Shown: positions 44,015-56,443 of the stretch, in pieces
Numbering within the stretch: position 1 is the first letter of the stretch
Layout of the letters: each line of letters begins with the position of its first letter
DNA from: Cenococcum geophilum 1.58
Taxonomy: Eukaryota > Ascomycota > Dothideomycetes > Gloniales > Gloniaceae
Assembly: GCA_001692895.1 (NCBI GenBank)
Contig: KV748182.1
Location: 2,546,341 to 2,610,340, forward strand
DNA: 64,000 nt
Direction of reading: 5' to 3'
Translations under genes and position numbers: made by a program
Notes under the pieces: generated by a model
Told to the model about the DNA's origin: nothing
The model's database searches: none
What the model saw: only the letters and a program-made list of their open reading frames with translations

Positions 44015-47000
44015 AGACTGCCTTATAGACAGCGGCGTGAGTATAGGGTTTATTTCTTAATTACTAGTAAAAGAATTAGATTTAGACCTTAGCGGCTTGT
44101 AGGTGCGCACTGTTTAAAGCATTAGAGGCTACTAGATTCTATACTATAGGGAATAAGCTTTTTCTGTGGCCAGCTAGGACTGTAATAGTCTATGGGACAC
44201 GCAGGAGATATGCTTCTATGCTGTAGAAATTAAGGGGTATAACCTTATTTTAGGATACCTATAGCTTTACCAAGTTAATCCGGATATTGATTGGCCTTTA
44301 GCCTTATATTAACATCGGAAGTCTTAACCGCGCATTATAGTTGAAGATTAAGAGACTTTCTTAAACTATGTGTAAGAAGAAGGGTGGGTATATACTATAT
44401 ATGCTACTTTTGACACCAAGAACGGGGACACAGGATATTTATTTTTGGATGTCCGGCTATGCGCAGTTAAGGAACTAGAGATTCTATAGGAATATATAGA
44501 CTTAGAGGATATTTCTAGTAAAGAGGCTGCACAAACCTTACTTAACCCCATATTGGTTAAGTATAAGATAGATATAGGGAATAAATAACCTCTTTTTAGA
44601 CCGCTGTATAACCTGTTAGAAAATGAGCTAGCGGTACTATGTTAATATATAGTGGACAATCTTTAAAGAGAATGGATTTGGCCCTTTATAAGCCTGGTAG
44701 GGGCACCGATTATATTTATACCTAAGAAGAACGGGACCCTTTGCCTCTATATTAACTATCGGGCGCTAAATAAGATTACTATAAAGAATTGCTACCCGTT
44801 ACCCTTAATAGGGGAGCTTATTAACAGGCTGTTGGGCATAAAGATATTTATAAAATTGGATCTAAAAGATGTATACCATTAAATCCGGATTAAAGCTGGC
44901 GATAAATAGAAAACGGCGTTCTAAATATAGTACGCCACTTTAAGTACCTAGTAATGCCATTTAGGCTTACTAACGTACCAGTAATATTTCAGGCCTATAT
45001 TAATAAGGCATTGTTGGGCCTATTAGACATAATATATATAGTCTACCTTAATGATATTATAGTCTACTCTAATAACTACGAAGTATATATACACCACGTG
45101 TAAATAGTACTAGAAAGACTATGGGAATATAAGCTCTATATAAACCTAAAAAAGTGCACGTTCTATACTACTAGCATTAATTTTTTAGGCTTTATTGTTA
45201 GCGTTAACGGAGTGTCAATAGAGAAAAGTCGGGTGGACGCCATTAGGGAATAGCCCTACCCTATGACATTTAGAGAAGTATAGGTTTTCTTAGGTACGGC
45301 GAACTTCTACTAAACGTTTATTGTTTACTACTTATAAGTAATACTCCTAATTACTGATCTACTAAAAGGATTTAAGAATAGCAGGAAGTTAGGACCCTTT
45401 ATATTTAGGGAAGCTGCTAAGTAGGCTATAGACCAGTTAAAGGATTTGTTTATATCGGCGCCTATCCTAATATACTTCTGCTAGGAGCTATATATATACC
45501 TTAAAACGGATATATCTGGCTTTACCCTAGGGGCAATTATATCTCAATTAAAAGACGGAAAATAGCATTTTATGGCGTTTTAGTTAAGGAAAATGACCCT
45601 TATAGAGTAGCGTTACATAACGTATAACTAGGAGCTGCTCGCGATAATTATAGTAATAAAGTACTGGCGACATTATTGTATAGGAAGCAATTATCCCATT
45701 AAAGTCCTTATAGACTATAACAACCTAGAATACTTTATGACTATAAAGGTGTTAAGCGGTCGACAAGCTAGGTAGGCAAAGGCACTATCGCAGTATGATT
45801 TTAAGATTACGTACCGCCTAGGAAAGATAAATCCTGCTAATGGGTTATTAAGACGTCCGGATTATAAGATAGGGAGGATCTAAGACAGCACAGGGGAAAT
45901 AATCCCCACATTATAAAATTTGCTTAGGAAGAAAGAAGACTCTTTCCTTAGAACTATAGAATTTCGCGGTAGGGTAGAGGTCCTAGCGATGCAGCTGTAA
46001 AGCGATATAATTATAGAGCCGTAGGATATAGTTATAGACTAGGTTATAGACTAAGCAGATGTTATAAAGTTGGCGTACCCTAGAATTAGCGAGAATTCTA
46101 TAGGATGTGCTAGAGGTATCGCGGCACCTTTAACTTGACGGCGCATTAGCTGCGAGTTCTCGGATCTAAAGGGGATAGGCGAGATACCTATCTGTAGTAT
46201 AGTATACTATATAACGGTAGGAGAATCTGCTAGCACTAATAGTTTAAAACGTCTCGTACTACACCTTAAGTTTATAATAGCGGCAGGCGAAATGGAAGTA
46301 AGTAATCTGCACGAAACCTTTCCGGATCTTCTTCTTTAAGCTTAATAAAGGGACGCCTTCGCCTCTAGGGAGAGGTGGAAAGATATAGTGGAGACCAACT
46401 TAGCTAGAGTCACTAAAAAGCTATAGTAGCAAGACTAAAAGGGTCTATTACGCTTTAAGGGTGCTGTATATATCTTGAAGGACCAAGCAATTTAAGATAA
46501 AATTCTAAAGGTCTTCTATAATGACCCTCTTAGGGGTCACTACGGTGCCAATAGAACCCTTAAGGCCGTTTAAAGGAAATACTTTTAGGATGGAATGTCT
46601 GAAGAGGTTAAGGACTATATATTGAGGTATAATACGTGCCAAAGGATATAGATATCCAGGCATTGCCTATACGGCGAGTTATTAGTGCTTCCTATTCCGC
46701 AGGGACCCATATTAGAATTAATAATGGATTTTATTACAGGCTTACCCCCTACCAAGATAAGAACTAAAGAGGTTGCTGACGCTATTCTAGTAATCGTCAA
46801 CAGGTATACAAAGTTTTTAGGATACTTTGCTGTTATAACAACGATTATAGTAGCAGAACTGGCAGACCTATTTTTGGAACGGTGGCTCTCGTTTAGTACG
46901 CTAAGGGGAATTGTGTCTAATAGAGGCACCGTATTTAATAGTGCATTTTGGTCTTTATTCTATCTCTTATTGAAAATACGGCAAAGGATAAGCACTACCT

Positions 47001-47755
47001 TTTACCTGTAAATAGACGGGCAAATAGAGCATCTAAATGCGTTATTGGAACACTACCTCCGCTACTATATTAATTATTAACAGGATAATTAGACATTATA
47101 GTTAGCTTTAGCGCAGCACGTGTATAACATAAGCATCTATAGTAGTATAAAAATGACCCCTTATAAAGCATTATTTGGGGTAAAAGTAAATAACCCCTAG
47201 AACGTTAAGGACATCGTTCCTAAAAGAGAGGCATTAGCGGCGTTCAAAAGAATTAAGCAAATAAGAATTCGCAGAGAGGAACTTAAAAAGCACTTGCTAG
47301 ACGCCTAGGCTGTGCAAAAAAGGTACTATAACAAAAAATATATGCCGAAAGAATTTAAGATAGGAGACGAAGTCTTATTATTTATAAAAAATATCTGAAT
47401 AAAACGCATTAAGAAGAAGCTAGATCACCGGTAACTCAGACCCTTTAAGATAGTTAAAAAAACTAAAGGAAACCAAGCCTATGAATTAGAATTACTGAAA
47501 TCTTATCTAATATATCCTATATTTTATGTTTCTTTACTAAAGCTATACTAAAAAAGAGATGGTGCGGAACCGCCCCTACCTAGCGAAATTAATAGGGAAC
47601 TAGAATAGAATATAGAAGACATTTTAGACTAAAGATGGCGCCAGAAGAAGCGCGAATTTTTAGTTTATTAAGAAGGATACTTCTAGGCACATAATAGTTA
47701 GGAACCTAAGAAGTACCTTTAGCCGGGATATAACACCGTAATTAAAACCTTCCTA
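44015..47755 (+). pseudogene. pol remnant of the nested chromovirus
   Basis: Domains in order: aspartic protease LIDSG at about 44027; reverse transcriptase 44640-45310, with catalytic YLND (from YxDD) at about 45042-45056; RNase H 45480-45720 (TDISGFTLGAII); integrase 46500-47300, with an HHCC-like zinc part ending CQRI near 46645, DFITGLP near 46730 and ISNRGTVFNSAFW near 46920; and a chromodomain at about 47600-47730 (EDILD...KREFLVY.EGY...W-like EP). 46685-47011 is the longest uninterrupted frame. Dead through many stops. Confidence 0.7.
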
Positions 47756-47829
47756 AGAACTAAAGGTAAAGACTTAAAAATGGTTCTGGATATGCTACAG
47801 GTAAAGTAATAGGGAAAACCCCGTAAATT

Positions 47830-49735
47830 AAAACCATAGGATTAAGTATAGGCATTAAGAACGGAAACGTTTCGCTATTATAATAGGGATCCTAGAATCT
47901 TATAAGAGGAAGCCTATAGAAATTTATAGGAGAACCACTAGGGATACTATTTAAAGAAGACGCTATATAAGAAGGAGTAATAGCACTATAAGAAGTGGCC
48001 TTAGGGATTTAGTAAGATCCCCTAGGGATAAAAGAAGAGTATTTGGCCTGGCACCGGAGATATATAGTAGAGTTAATAGTACGAAGAGGAGCAAAAGGAC
48101 AGCCTATAAAGAATTAGAAATTTTAAAGAATTATAAGGCACCTATAGGAACACTACCCGTTTATTATATATGGGGATTATAGTAGTATACTNCNTTTATA
48201 TAAATTATNACNAAAGCTTANAATAAAGGCATCCCTAAAGTATAAAGTTAATTCCCAATAATAGGGCATCCTAAAGGCACCCGAGAGGCACTATATAAAG
48301 CTATTCTATAAGAAGAAAAGAGCTAGGTAATAACTTAAATACCAGCAGCAGCAATAGGAGCCTCCTCTTCTATCTTAACGTCATTATTAACGGTATTATT
48401 AGCTCCTCCATCCCCAAAAGCATTAGCACTTTCACTAATATTCTTCTTAGAACAATAGGTACTGGAAGGACCAGCATAGGCGGGAGACTGGCGAGGAGAA
48501 CGTTTATCTTAACCTTTATCGCTATCCTTAGTATCCCTAGGTTCTAAATTGGCGTCTAAGTAGGGATTAAAGAGATATTAGCTAAAGGAGTTAGCACAGT
48601 TCCTAAGTAAGTCACTAGAGAAACTCACCTAGCTAAAGTAGTCTGCGTAAGAGTATAAATGTTATTATTAATAAGGACGAGCTGTTTGCATATGTGCTCC
48701 TAGATACTATATATCCGAAAACGTTGCGTCTCTATAGTAGTGGAAACCCTTATAAAATTAAAGAGTCTGCGAGCGAGGGAAGACACCTTCTGTCTCCGCC
48801 TATTACTATTAGGATATTAGCGGAAATCTTAGATAGCGTGTTAGAGCCTATAAGTTTTATGCGCATAGATAGCGGAAATCTAGTATAATTAGCGAAATTT
48901 AGAATAGGACGGAATAGGAAATACTAGGACGTAGGTCTTTCTCCTACTACAATAATAAGAGCACTTGGATTTGTTTTCGCCGGAGCGAGGTATTTTATAA
49001 ACGTAGGAAGGATCTTACGTAAGAGCATAAATGTAGCGATGACAGCATTTTAGGGAAACTGCCGCAGGAGCAACAGACGCTGTCTAAGGCGTTACCGGAA
49101 GATTAATAACACTACCGCTGGTCTGGGGACCACGAGCCATTATAAGAGAATACTCTAAGAAGTTAGCATTATTATAAAAAGATAAGGTAGGGATCCTATT
49201 ACTTATAGATATGTTATAAGAAGAGAATAAAGCAGCTATAAAAGAATAGCTAAAGATATAAAAGCTAAAAGCGGAGATATAGAGGAAATAGTTTGCTGAA
49301 AGACGAGACGAATGGTGTTATTGATGAAAAGACGTGTAAGAGGCAATAGCTTATAAACTGGAAGAAAATTAAAATAAAGATATTATTATTAGAATCCATT
49401 TTAGGTAAATAGGGATAGTGGCTTATAGACGCGTTATATAGGATAACCTCCAAATCAACTTATAACAAACTCTTATAATAAGAAAGGTGAATCCCATCTA
49501 ATTTTTATTATTATTATTTTAGTTCTATTATAAAGGCATTATAGGGAACTATAGTAGGAAAAAAGCAGAGGAACTAAGAATAAAGTAAGGTTCTACGCTA
49601 GTAAAGAACTAGCTATAAGCCGTATTATAGAGTACCTTTCCACTAAGAATTTCCTTAGTGGTTTTAGCCGGAACTTTATAAAAGCTTAGTAGAGGCGAAG
49701 TCTTAGAGGACTAAGACCCTTAAAGGGGAGGTAAT
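47830..49735 (+). other. extra 1.9-kb region between pol and 3' LTR
   Basis: Not LTR and not pol. Two plus-strand stretches look coding once stops are ignored: 48694-48885 (RHLLSPPITIRILAEILDSV) and about 49030-49390 (LITLPLVWGPRAIIREYSKK, helical Lys/Glu-rich tail). A minus-strand stretch at 48340-48520 also looks coding (DKRSPRQSPAYAGPSSTYCS). It could be a third ORF or captured sequence; no homology recognised. Confidence 0.45.
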
Positions 49736-50113
49736 TATAATGGAATTCCCTAGAAGGTATATATTAGATAAGACAAAAGAAGGTCTTATCTATATTCTAG
49801 AAGGAGGTCTCATCTATATTCTAAAAGGAGGTCTTACCTATATTCTATCTACGTCCCAAAAGACATAGTTAGACAGATAAGGGGTAAAGGGTTTTGCTAG
49901 CGTCTTAGAAAGATTATATAGGGAGCTAGTTCTCCTCTAGAGAAGAACTAGCGATTAGTCTCTAAATAGAAGTAGTTAGAAGCATTTGTCCTTTAATATG
50001 TAAAACTCATTCTACCTTTAACTTACCTTCTATTTACCTTTAACTTACCTTCTACTTACTGGTGACACTGTTAATTAGATAATTATATGTTCTAGTTAGG
50101 CTGGCCTCTTACA
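49736..50113 (+). repeat. 3' LTR of the nested chromovirus
   Basis: Pairs with 42328-42705. Ends CCTCTTACA and is followed by GGTTA. Confidence 0.85.
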
Positions 50114-50118
50114 GGTTA

Positions 50119-53100
50119 ACTATAACTATAACCATATCGTATCCATTACAGTCCCTAGGTAGTTTGTGGAAGTTTATAAAGATATACTGCTAAGGGCGCT
50201 CTAGTATTAGGAGTGGCTTAAGTAGTCTTAGGGTCTTATCCCGTGGGATTATAGCTCTCTAATAGTCTTCACAGTTCCGTATATATCGATTAATATTCGC
50301 AACTATTTTCGGCCAGTAGTAGCGGCAGTTAATGATTTTATAGGTTTTATTCTTGCTAGGGTGTGCTGTAGAGACTTAGTAATAAGCTTCGCGGATTAGT
50401 TTAGTTTATAAATTGTTAACGTTAGGGACTATAAGCCGCTCCTAGTATAGGAGCAATCCTTCCTCCGTCTTAAAATTAGGGTCTTCTTTTACAGCTTATT
50501 TACGGAGGGCCCTTAAGGCGTCAGCCGTGTAGTTTATAGTTAGGAGGCGGTTAATTAGCCCTATTAGCTTATCTAAGGACTCCTTTATTAGTGCTAGCTC
50601 GTTTTACTAAGAGTCTAGCTCCTTAATGATCTGTGGGTCAAGCTGTTCTAGATAAAGAAGGGCATGCGTCTAATATTAGGTCTTTAGCTTATCCTAGGGG
50701 CCTACATCTTATTCTCTTTAGGTTAGGGCATTAGCCTTAAAGTTTTACTTACTAGAACAATATATAATTGTAAAGAAGAATTAGGAGAGTATTTCGGCCC
50801 ATTAGGCCTATTATTTAGTAAGCTGCTTTGTAGTTATAAAGTACTTTAGGGCTTTATAATCTATATATATCTTAATTTAGGAATATATACCTTCGAGCTC
50901 TACGCGCTATTAGAAAAGTAATTAAATAATAGCTAGCATTTCTTTATTATATACTTTATAGTTACACTTAGCCGGGTCTATTATCTTTAAGAAGAAAGCT
51001 ATAGGGTACCATTCGCCGTCTAGATATAACTATAATAGGATTCCCGCTACGACCCTATTAGAGGCGTCCATTTCTAGCATTAATTTAAGGTCCGGGTTAT
51101 AGTGATAAAGGATTAGGGAAAAGATAAGCTAATCCTTTATCTCTTTAAAGGCTTCTATATAGCTATTATTAAAGATAAAAGGCGTATCCTTCCTAGTTAG
51201 TTATATAAGAGGTTTTACCGCAATTCCGTAGTTATAGATAAACCAGTAGTAGAAGTTATAAAAGCTAAAGAAGGACTAGATTCCTTTTACTATATAAGGG
51301 GGCTTCTAGTTATAGATTACCTCTACCTTCTTAGGGTTGACCTTAATTCCTTCTATAGTTACGATAAACCTAAGGTATTTTATACGTTTTACCCCAAACT
51401 TGTATTTCTTAATATCAACTTATAAGCCCGTGTTCCGTAGTTTTTCCAGGACCTTCTTAATATGAACTTAATGCTTAAGTTTATTATCCGAGTATATAAG
51501 AATGTCGTTTAGGTATACCGTGCAGAATTCGTTAAGGTAATTAAAAAGAATATTATTTATATACCTTTAGTACGTAGCTAGTCCGTTTATTAGTCTAAAA
51601 GGAAGAACTTTATATTTATAGGAACTATAACGGGTACGGAATGTTATTAAATCTTTAAATATAGGGTTTATCCTAATTTAGTAAAAAGCTTAACGGATAT
51701 TAAGTTTAGTAAAGATCTTTACCTAGCTTAGACGTATAAGGGTCTTATTAATTAAAGGAATAGGATACTGGTCCTTTTAAGTAATAGCGTTTAGCTTCTA
51801 ATAGTCAATATAAAAATGAAGGCCTCTATTAGGCTTTTTTACGAACAGGATAGGGGAAGTAAAAGGGGCTTAACTTGGCTTAATAAACCCCTTATCCAGG
51901 TTATCAATTAAGTACTACTTTATTACTTTTAGCTTATCCGTTAATTAATAGTAGAGGGGGCTATAGCCTAGCGAGTTATTGGCTTCTAATTGAATCTTAT
52001 AATCGTATGTTTGGTAGGGGGGTAACTTATCTAAGGCCGCCTTTAAGAATGCATCCTTGTAGTTTGTATAAATAGTAAAAAGAAGGCATTTAACTAGTTC
52101 CTTGTTAGTTTCCTTAGCTAGCCTTTCCTCTCTATTATTAATAATTTGGTTAATCTTATATAGGCTCGTTGTAAAGACCTTATTGTTCTTCCGGTATATA
52201 TTAAAGTGGAATGCTATAGCGCTAATTGCGGCGATATCTACGGTAGGGGGGTTGCCTAACAATAGGGGTGTATATGACTTTAGGGACTTCCGGGGTACTG
52301 GCGTTATTATTACCCCTTTTAGCTCCTATTATATCTTTTAGAGGTTATCCCTTATATCCTATTAATATGTTCTTTTCCATACCAGTTAAATCCGTGCAAT
52401 TTAGACGTCGTCTATGTTACTATTTGTCCCGCTTCCGTACGTAAAGTCCTCTTTAAACGTAGCGCTTTAGGAGAGTATCTTTATCAGTATAGAGTTCTTT
52501 CTAGCTTCGTGGCGGGCGTCTTCTTAGGTAAAGGCTAGGTCACGGGCCCAGATATCCTACTAGTAAATAGGGTTAGCCCTTACGGCTAGTGTCTTACGGT
52601 TAGTTCGGATCTCCCTAATAAAGGAGGGCAACTTTAGTCTATCCTCCGGCTAGATAAACCGTCTTTATTGTATATTTAACTAGATATTAAAATAGGATAT
52701 CTATTTTTGTCTAAGGATTATATCGTAAGACCCTAGGTCTAGGATGTAAAAGGGGATACTGTATTGGCGTCGTCCGTTAAGAGCAATATGTAACTTTAAG
52801 ACGTAGGTAATAGGCCAACCAGCTTAGCCGTTATAGCCTTTTACCTAAATAGGCTTCTCTAGTTAGATGGNTTCTNNATTTANAAACTTNGNAANATTAT
52901 TTATATANGNANTATTTATAAAGGCNAAGCTATTTNCTCTAGTNTTAATAAGGGNNGTTATATTAACTCTATATCTATTTTAAGATACTATATATAGAAA
53001 TATAAAATGCTTTCCATCTATTAACTAACTAAGATTAATCTCTTTAAGATCGATAGGGTACCCTAAAGGGGAGTCTTTCCCTAGGGTTTCTCTTTTCCTA

Positions 53101-53183
53101 ACTTATCTAACATTTCTCCTTCCTCTATCTCCTTAATATCGCCTATATCTTTTAGCTCTGGGCAGGACGAGGCAAAGTAACCC
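50119..53183 (-). pseudogene. chromovirus pol remnant (knuckle end, protease, RT, RNase H, integrase start)
   Basis: First part of the minus-strand element's pol. It starts with the second half of the CCHC knuckle (FASSC, near 53165), then a protease (DTG-like, about 52880-52970), a linker (LPPYQTYDYKIQLEANNSLG at about 51990), and RT with the catalytic YLNDILIYS at about 51490-51525. RNase H follows at about 50780-51050, then the integrase N-terminus up to the 50118 breakpoint. The longest open stretch is 51945-52262. RIP-type stops throughout. Confidence 0.65.
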
Positions 53184-53185
53184 TA

Positions 53186-55155
53186 TATCGGCAAAATATG
53201 GTACCCTTTCAATAGCCTCAATGGTTGGTGGTTAACGCAATTGGCGCGCAGTTGAGGGCATTTGGCAACTTGACCGACTAGCCTATGTCGTGTTTTTTTA
53301 ACACGCAGCCTACGCGCAGCCTGCGCGCAACCTACGCGTAACCTACGCGCAACCTACCAGCAATCTGCGCATTTGGCAACTATAATTATATTTACCTCTT
53401 TTATACTAATAATATATTTTAAATAAATAAAAGCTATTTTAAAGCTATTTATAAGGCTAGCAAAATAAATATTATTATTTTAGATAATTTAATATAATAT
53501 AGCAATGGTTCTCTTTTACCTATCTACCTATTGACTTACCTACCTACCTGCATCGCCTACCTATTTGCATCGCCTACCTATCTATATTTACCTGTCTATA
53601 TTTGCCTACCTATCTATATCTACTTACCCGTTAGCATCTACCTACCTATCTATATTTGCTTGCCTATCTGCATTTACTTACCTATCTGCATCTACCTACC
53701 TATCTATATCTGCTTACCTGTCTGTATCTACCTACCTGTCTACATTTACCTACCCGTCAGCATCTACCTGTTTGTGCCTACCTGTCTGTGCTACCTTAAT
53801 TTGATCGATTGATCGAATCGTTTATAGTGTTGGCTGGCTAGTCGTTGTCGTCTGGCTCTGGCGACGGTTGTCTGGTTCTGGCGACGGTCGTCTGGCTCTG
53901 GCAACGGTCGTCTAGTTCTGGTAACGGTCGTCTGGTTCTGGCGACGGTTGTCTGGTTCTGGTAACGGTCGTCTGGCTGGCGACGGTCGTCTGGTTCTGGC
54001 GACGATCGTCTGGCTCTGGCAATGGTCGTCTGGTTCTGGTAACGGTCGTCTGGCTGGCGACGGTCGTCTGGTTCTGGCGACGATCGTCTGGCTCTGGCAA
54101 CGGTCGTCTGGTTCTGGCGACGGTCGTCTGGCTGGCGATGGTCGTCTGGTTCTGGNNACGGTCATCTGGTTCTGGCGACGGTCGTCTAGTTCTAGCAACG
54201 GTCCTCTGCTGGCTGCCGTTCTGGTGCCTCCCTAGGTAGGGAGGATATAAAGAAGGAAGGAAGGGTAAAAAATAAGGTGGCTACATACGGTAGAGGCACG
54301 TGTAGAGGCTATCGGGAATATAGCGGGGACCCGATGCAGAGCTTCGTGTAGAGCCTCTGTACGCAGAGCTTCGCGCAGACCCTCGCGCAGACCCTCGCGC
54401 AGACCCTCGTGCAGAGCTTCGTGCAGAGCTTCGTGCAGAGCCTCTGTACGCAGAGCTTCGTGCAGACCCTCGCGCAGACCCTCGCGCAGACCCTCGTGCA
54501 GAGCTTCGTGCAGAGCTTCGTGCAGAGCCTCTGTACGCAGAGCTTCGTGTAGAGCCTCGTGNAGAGCCTCCAAGTAATAAGACTATAAGATTGTATGAGA
54601 TTGTATAAGATTGTATAAGATTATATATAATAGTTAAATATATAATATATAACTTTACCTTAATCGCACGTCAAGAAATATATAGTTAGCTTTTAAAGTT
54701 GTTAAGTAGGTTAACTGCATATTGAGTTAGTTAAATTATATGTTAAGTAAGTTAACTGCGTGTTAAGTTAGTTAAATTGCATATTAAGTAGGTTAACTGC
54801 GTGTTAAGTTAGTTAAATTATATATTAAGTAGGTCAACTACATATTAAGTTAGTTAAATTATATATTAAGTAGGTTAACTGCGTGTTAAGTTAGTTAAAT
54901 TATATGTTAAGTAGGTTAACTATGTGTTAAGTTAGTTAAATTGTATGTTAAGTAGGTTAACTACGTGTTAAGTTAGTTAAATTGCATGTTAAGTAGGTTA
55001 ACTGCGTATCGAGTTAGTTAAATTATATATTAAGTAGGTCAACTGCGTATTAAGTTAGTTAATTACGTGTTAAGTTGGTTAAATTGTATGTTAATTACGC
55101 GAAACGCGAAAACCAAAGTCTACTTAAATCTTATCCTGCGAATATTTTCCTAATG
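53186..55155. mobile_element. TA-flanked element packed with minisatellites, copy 2 (inverted)
   Basis: 1,970 bp bounded by TA (53184-53185, 55156-55157). It has the same TIRs and the same blocks as copy 1 in reverse order: E 53290-53365, D 53515-53800, C 53835-54215, B 54330-54570, A 54690-55085. Blocks A, B and D are shorter than in copy 1. It splits the CCHC zinc knuckle of the host chromovirus. Joining the flanks with a single TA restores one reading frame through the knuckle (FN.NK before, GYFASSC after), which supports TA as the true target duplication. No coding capacity. Confidence 0.75.
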
Positions 55156-55157
55156 TA

Positions 55158-56430
55158 CTTATTATAGTTAAAGTACGTAGCCGAGGTAGGGTTAATTAGA
55201 GTATTGCAGCGAATACTAGTTAATAGTATAGTATATAACTAGTTAGGCGAGGCTCGCCGGTGCGTAGTTATAACCGCCTTTAGTAAAAGAGTAGTTATAA
55301 CTTATTTTTCTACTCTAGCTTCTATAGGTATAGCTAGCGAGTTCTAATTATTATAGAGTTGCTTCTACCAATTAGGGCGGGCGTTAATCTACTTTAGTTC
55401 TAAGTCTAATAATAGGCAATAAGCTGCGAGTCTTTTATAGGTTAGTAGGTTATCTAAGGTTACAGCAATCTTTTCTTATAGCCGGATTATTAGCTTATTA
55501 TATAGGTCTAATCGGTAGTTCTTAAGGGGGACCTAGCCTTCTCCTGCAAGGTATAGGAATTAAGTCTAGAATTTAGTAAAGGGTTAGTTCGGTTTTATTA
55601 TTAGGCGATTATAGTTATAACGGGCATCCTGTACTTTATTCGGGTTAATATAGATAGCCGCTAGGTGCTATATTATCTTATTAACGGATATAAATTAGAC
55701 AGGGAAGTCATCCTTAAACTTGGCTTAAAGGTGCCGTTAGGTATCCCCAGTAGTTTAACCAAAGAGGTAAAGTATTTTAGCTTCTTTAGAAAGGAAATAG
55801 TTATAGTTAACGCGGAGCTTTCCTTATACTTAAATCCTCTAATTCTTAAAGGTAGGGTCTATCCCGTTAGATAGTGGTGGGGGGTTAAAGAGCTTAATGG
55901 ACTTTAATTACTTTGTTATTATATCCGTACTCCCTGGTATATTACATTTAGTAAAGTAAACAGGTCGGCTAGGGCTTTAAAAAGGGAAAGCTAGGCTATT
56001 TTATAGGGCTGTAAGGCTTTCTAGGATCTCTTGTAGGGTCTCTTATATATTTCTCGCTTTAAGACGATTGGCTTCCTGGCTAGCTGCAAGGGCACGAATC
56101 TGCTCGCGTACGTCTATAACGTCATCATTATCTTCAATTTCTAATCCTAATTGGATCTTAGGTTCCTCTTGGGTAGAGGCAGCTCTCTTAAATAAGCTTG
56201 CTTTAGGTGCTATTATTAGCTTCCTAAGGTTCGTCGGTATTATACGCTTTAGTTTTAATTCTGGGGGTATAGGTCCAGTCCTGTCTAGCTTATAAGGTGG
56301 GATATTATCTAGGCCTTCCCAGGCAATATAAAGTTGTTTTGGTGTCTAAGTATAGCGCGTTAATACGTCGTTGCAGATGAAGTTTCTTTGGGGTAGGATA
56401 TTATTAAGGCCTTTCCAGGCAAGGTAGGGA
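55158..56430 (-). pseudogene. gag remnant of the minus-strand chromovirus
   Basis: Capsid-like sequence in which stretches such as LAAYCLLLDLEL and ARPNW.KQLYNN can be read, ending at the first half of the CCHC knuckle at about 55160-55185. Its Cys codons have become Tyr by TG-to-TA change. Stops are frequent. Confidence 0.55.
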
Positions 56431-56443
56431 GAGCTTAGTATAA

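Larger units (their letters stand above)
42328..50113 (+). mobile_element. Ty3/gypsy chromovirus nested in the minus-strand one
   Basis: 7,786 bp with LTRs 42328-42705 and 49736-50113 (378 bp each) and a 5-bp duplication GGTTA (42323-42327, 50114-50118). A purine tract (AAAGGGGAGG) precedes the 3' LTR. It lies in the integrase of the host element, in the opposite direction. Gag with a CCHC knuckle, protease, RT, RNase H, integrase and a chromodomain can be followed from 42.8 to 47.75 kb. About 1.9 kb of additional sequence separates pol from the 3' LTR. RIPed, with a stop every few dozen codons. Confidence 0.85.

Noticed and set aside
53791..54573. Open frames of up to 135 codons rich in Arg-Pro-Glu-Asp
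   Set aside because: Artefacts of minisatellites B and C in the inverted element; mirrored in the other copy on the opposite strand.
38353..55155. Long inverted repeats first read as the terminal repeats of one giant transposon or DIRS-like element
   Set aside because: Each arm has its own TIRs and TA flanks, and the zinc-knuckle frame is restored when one arm is removed, so they are two separate insertions.
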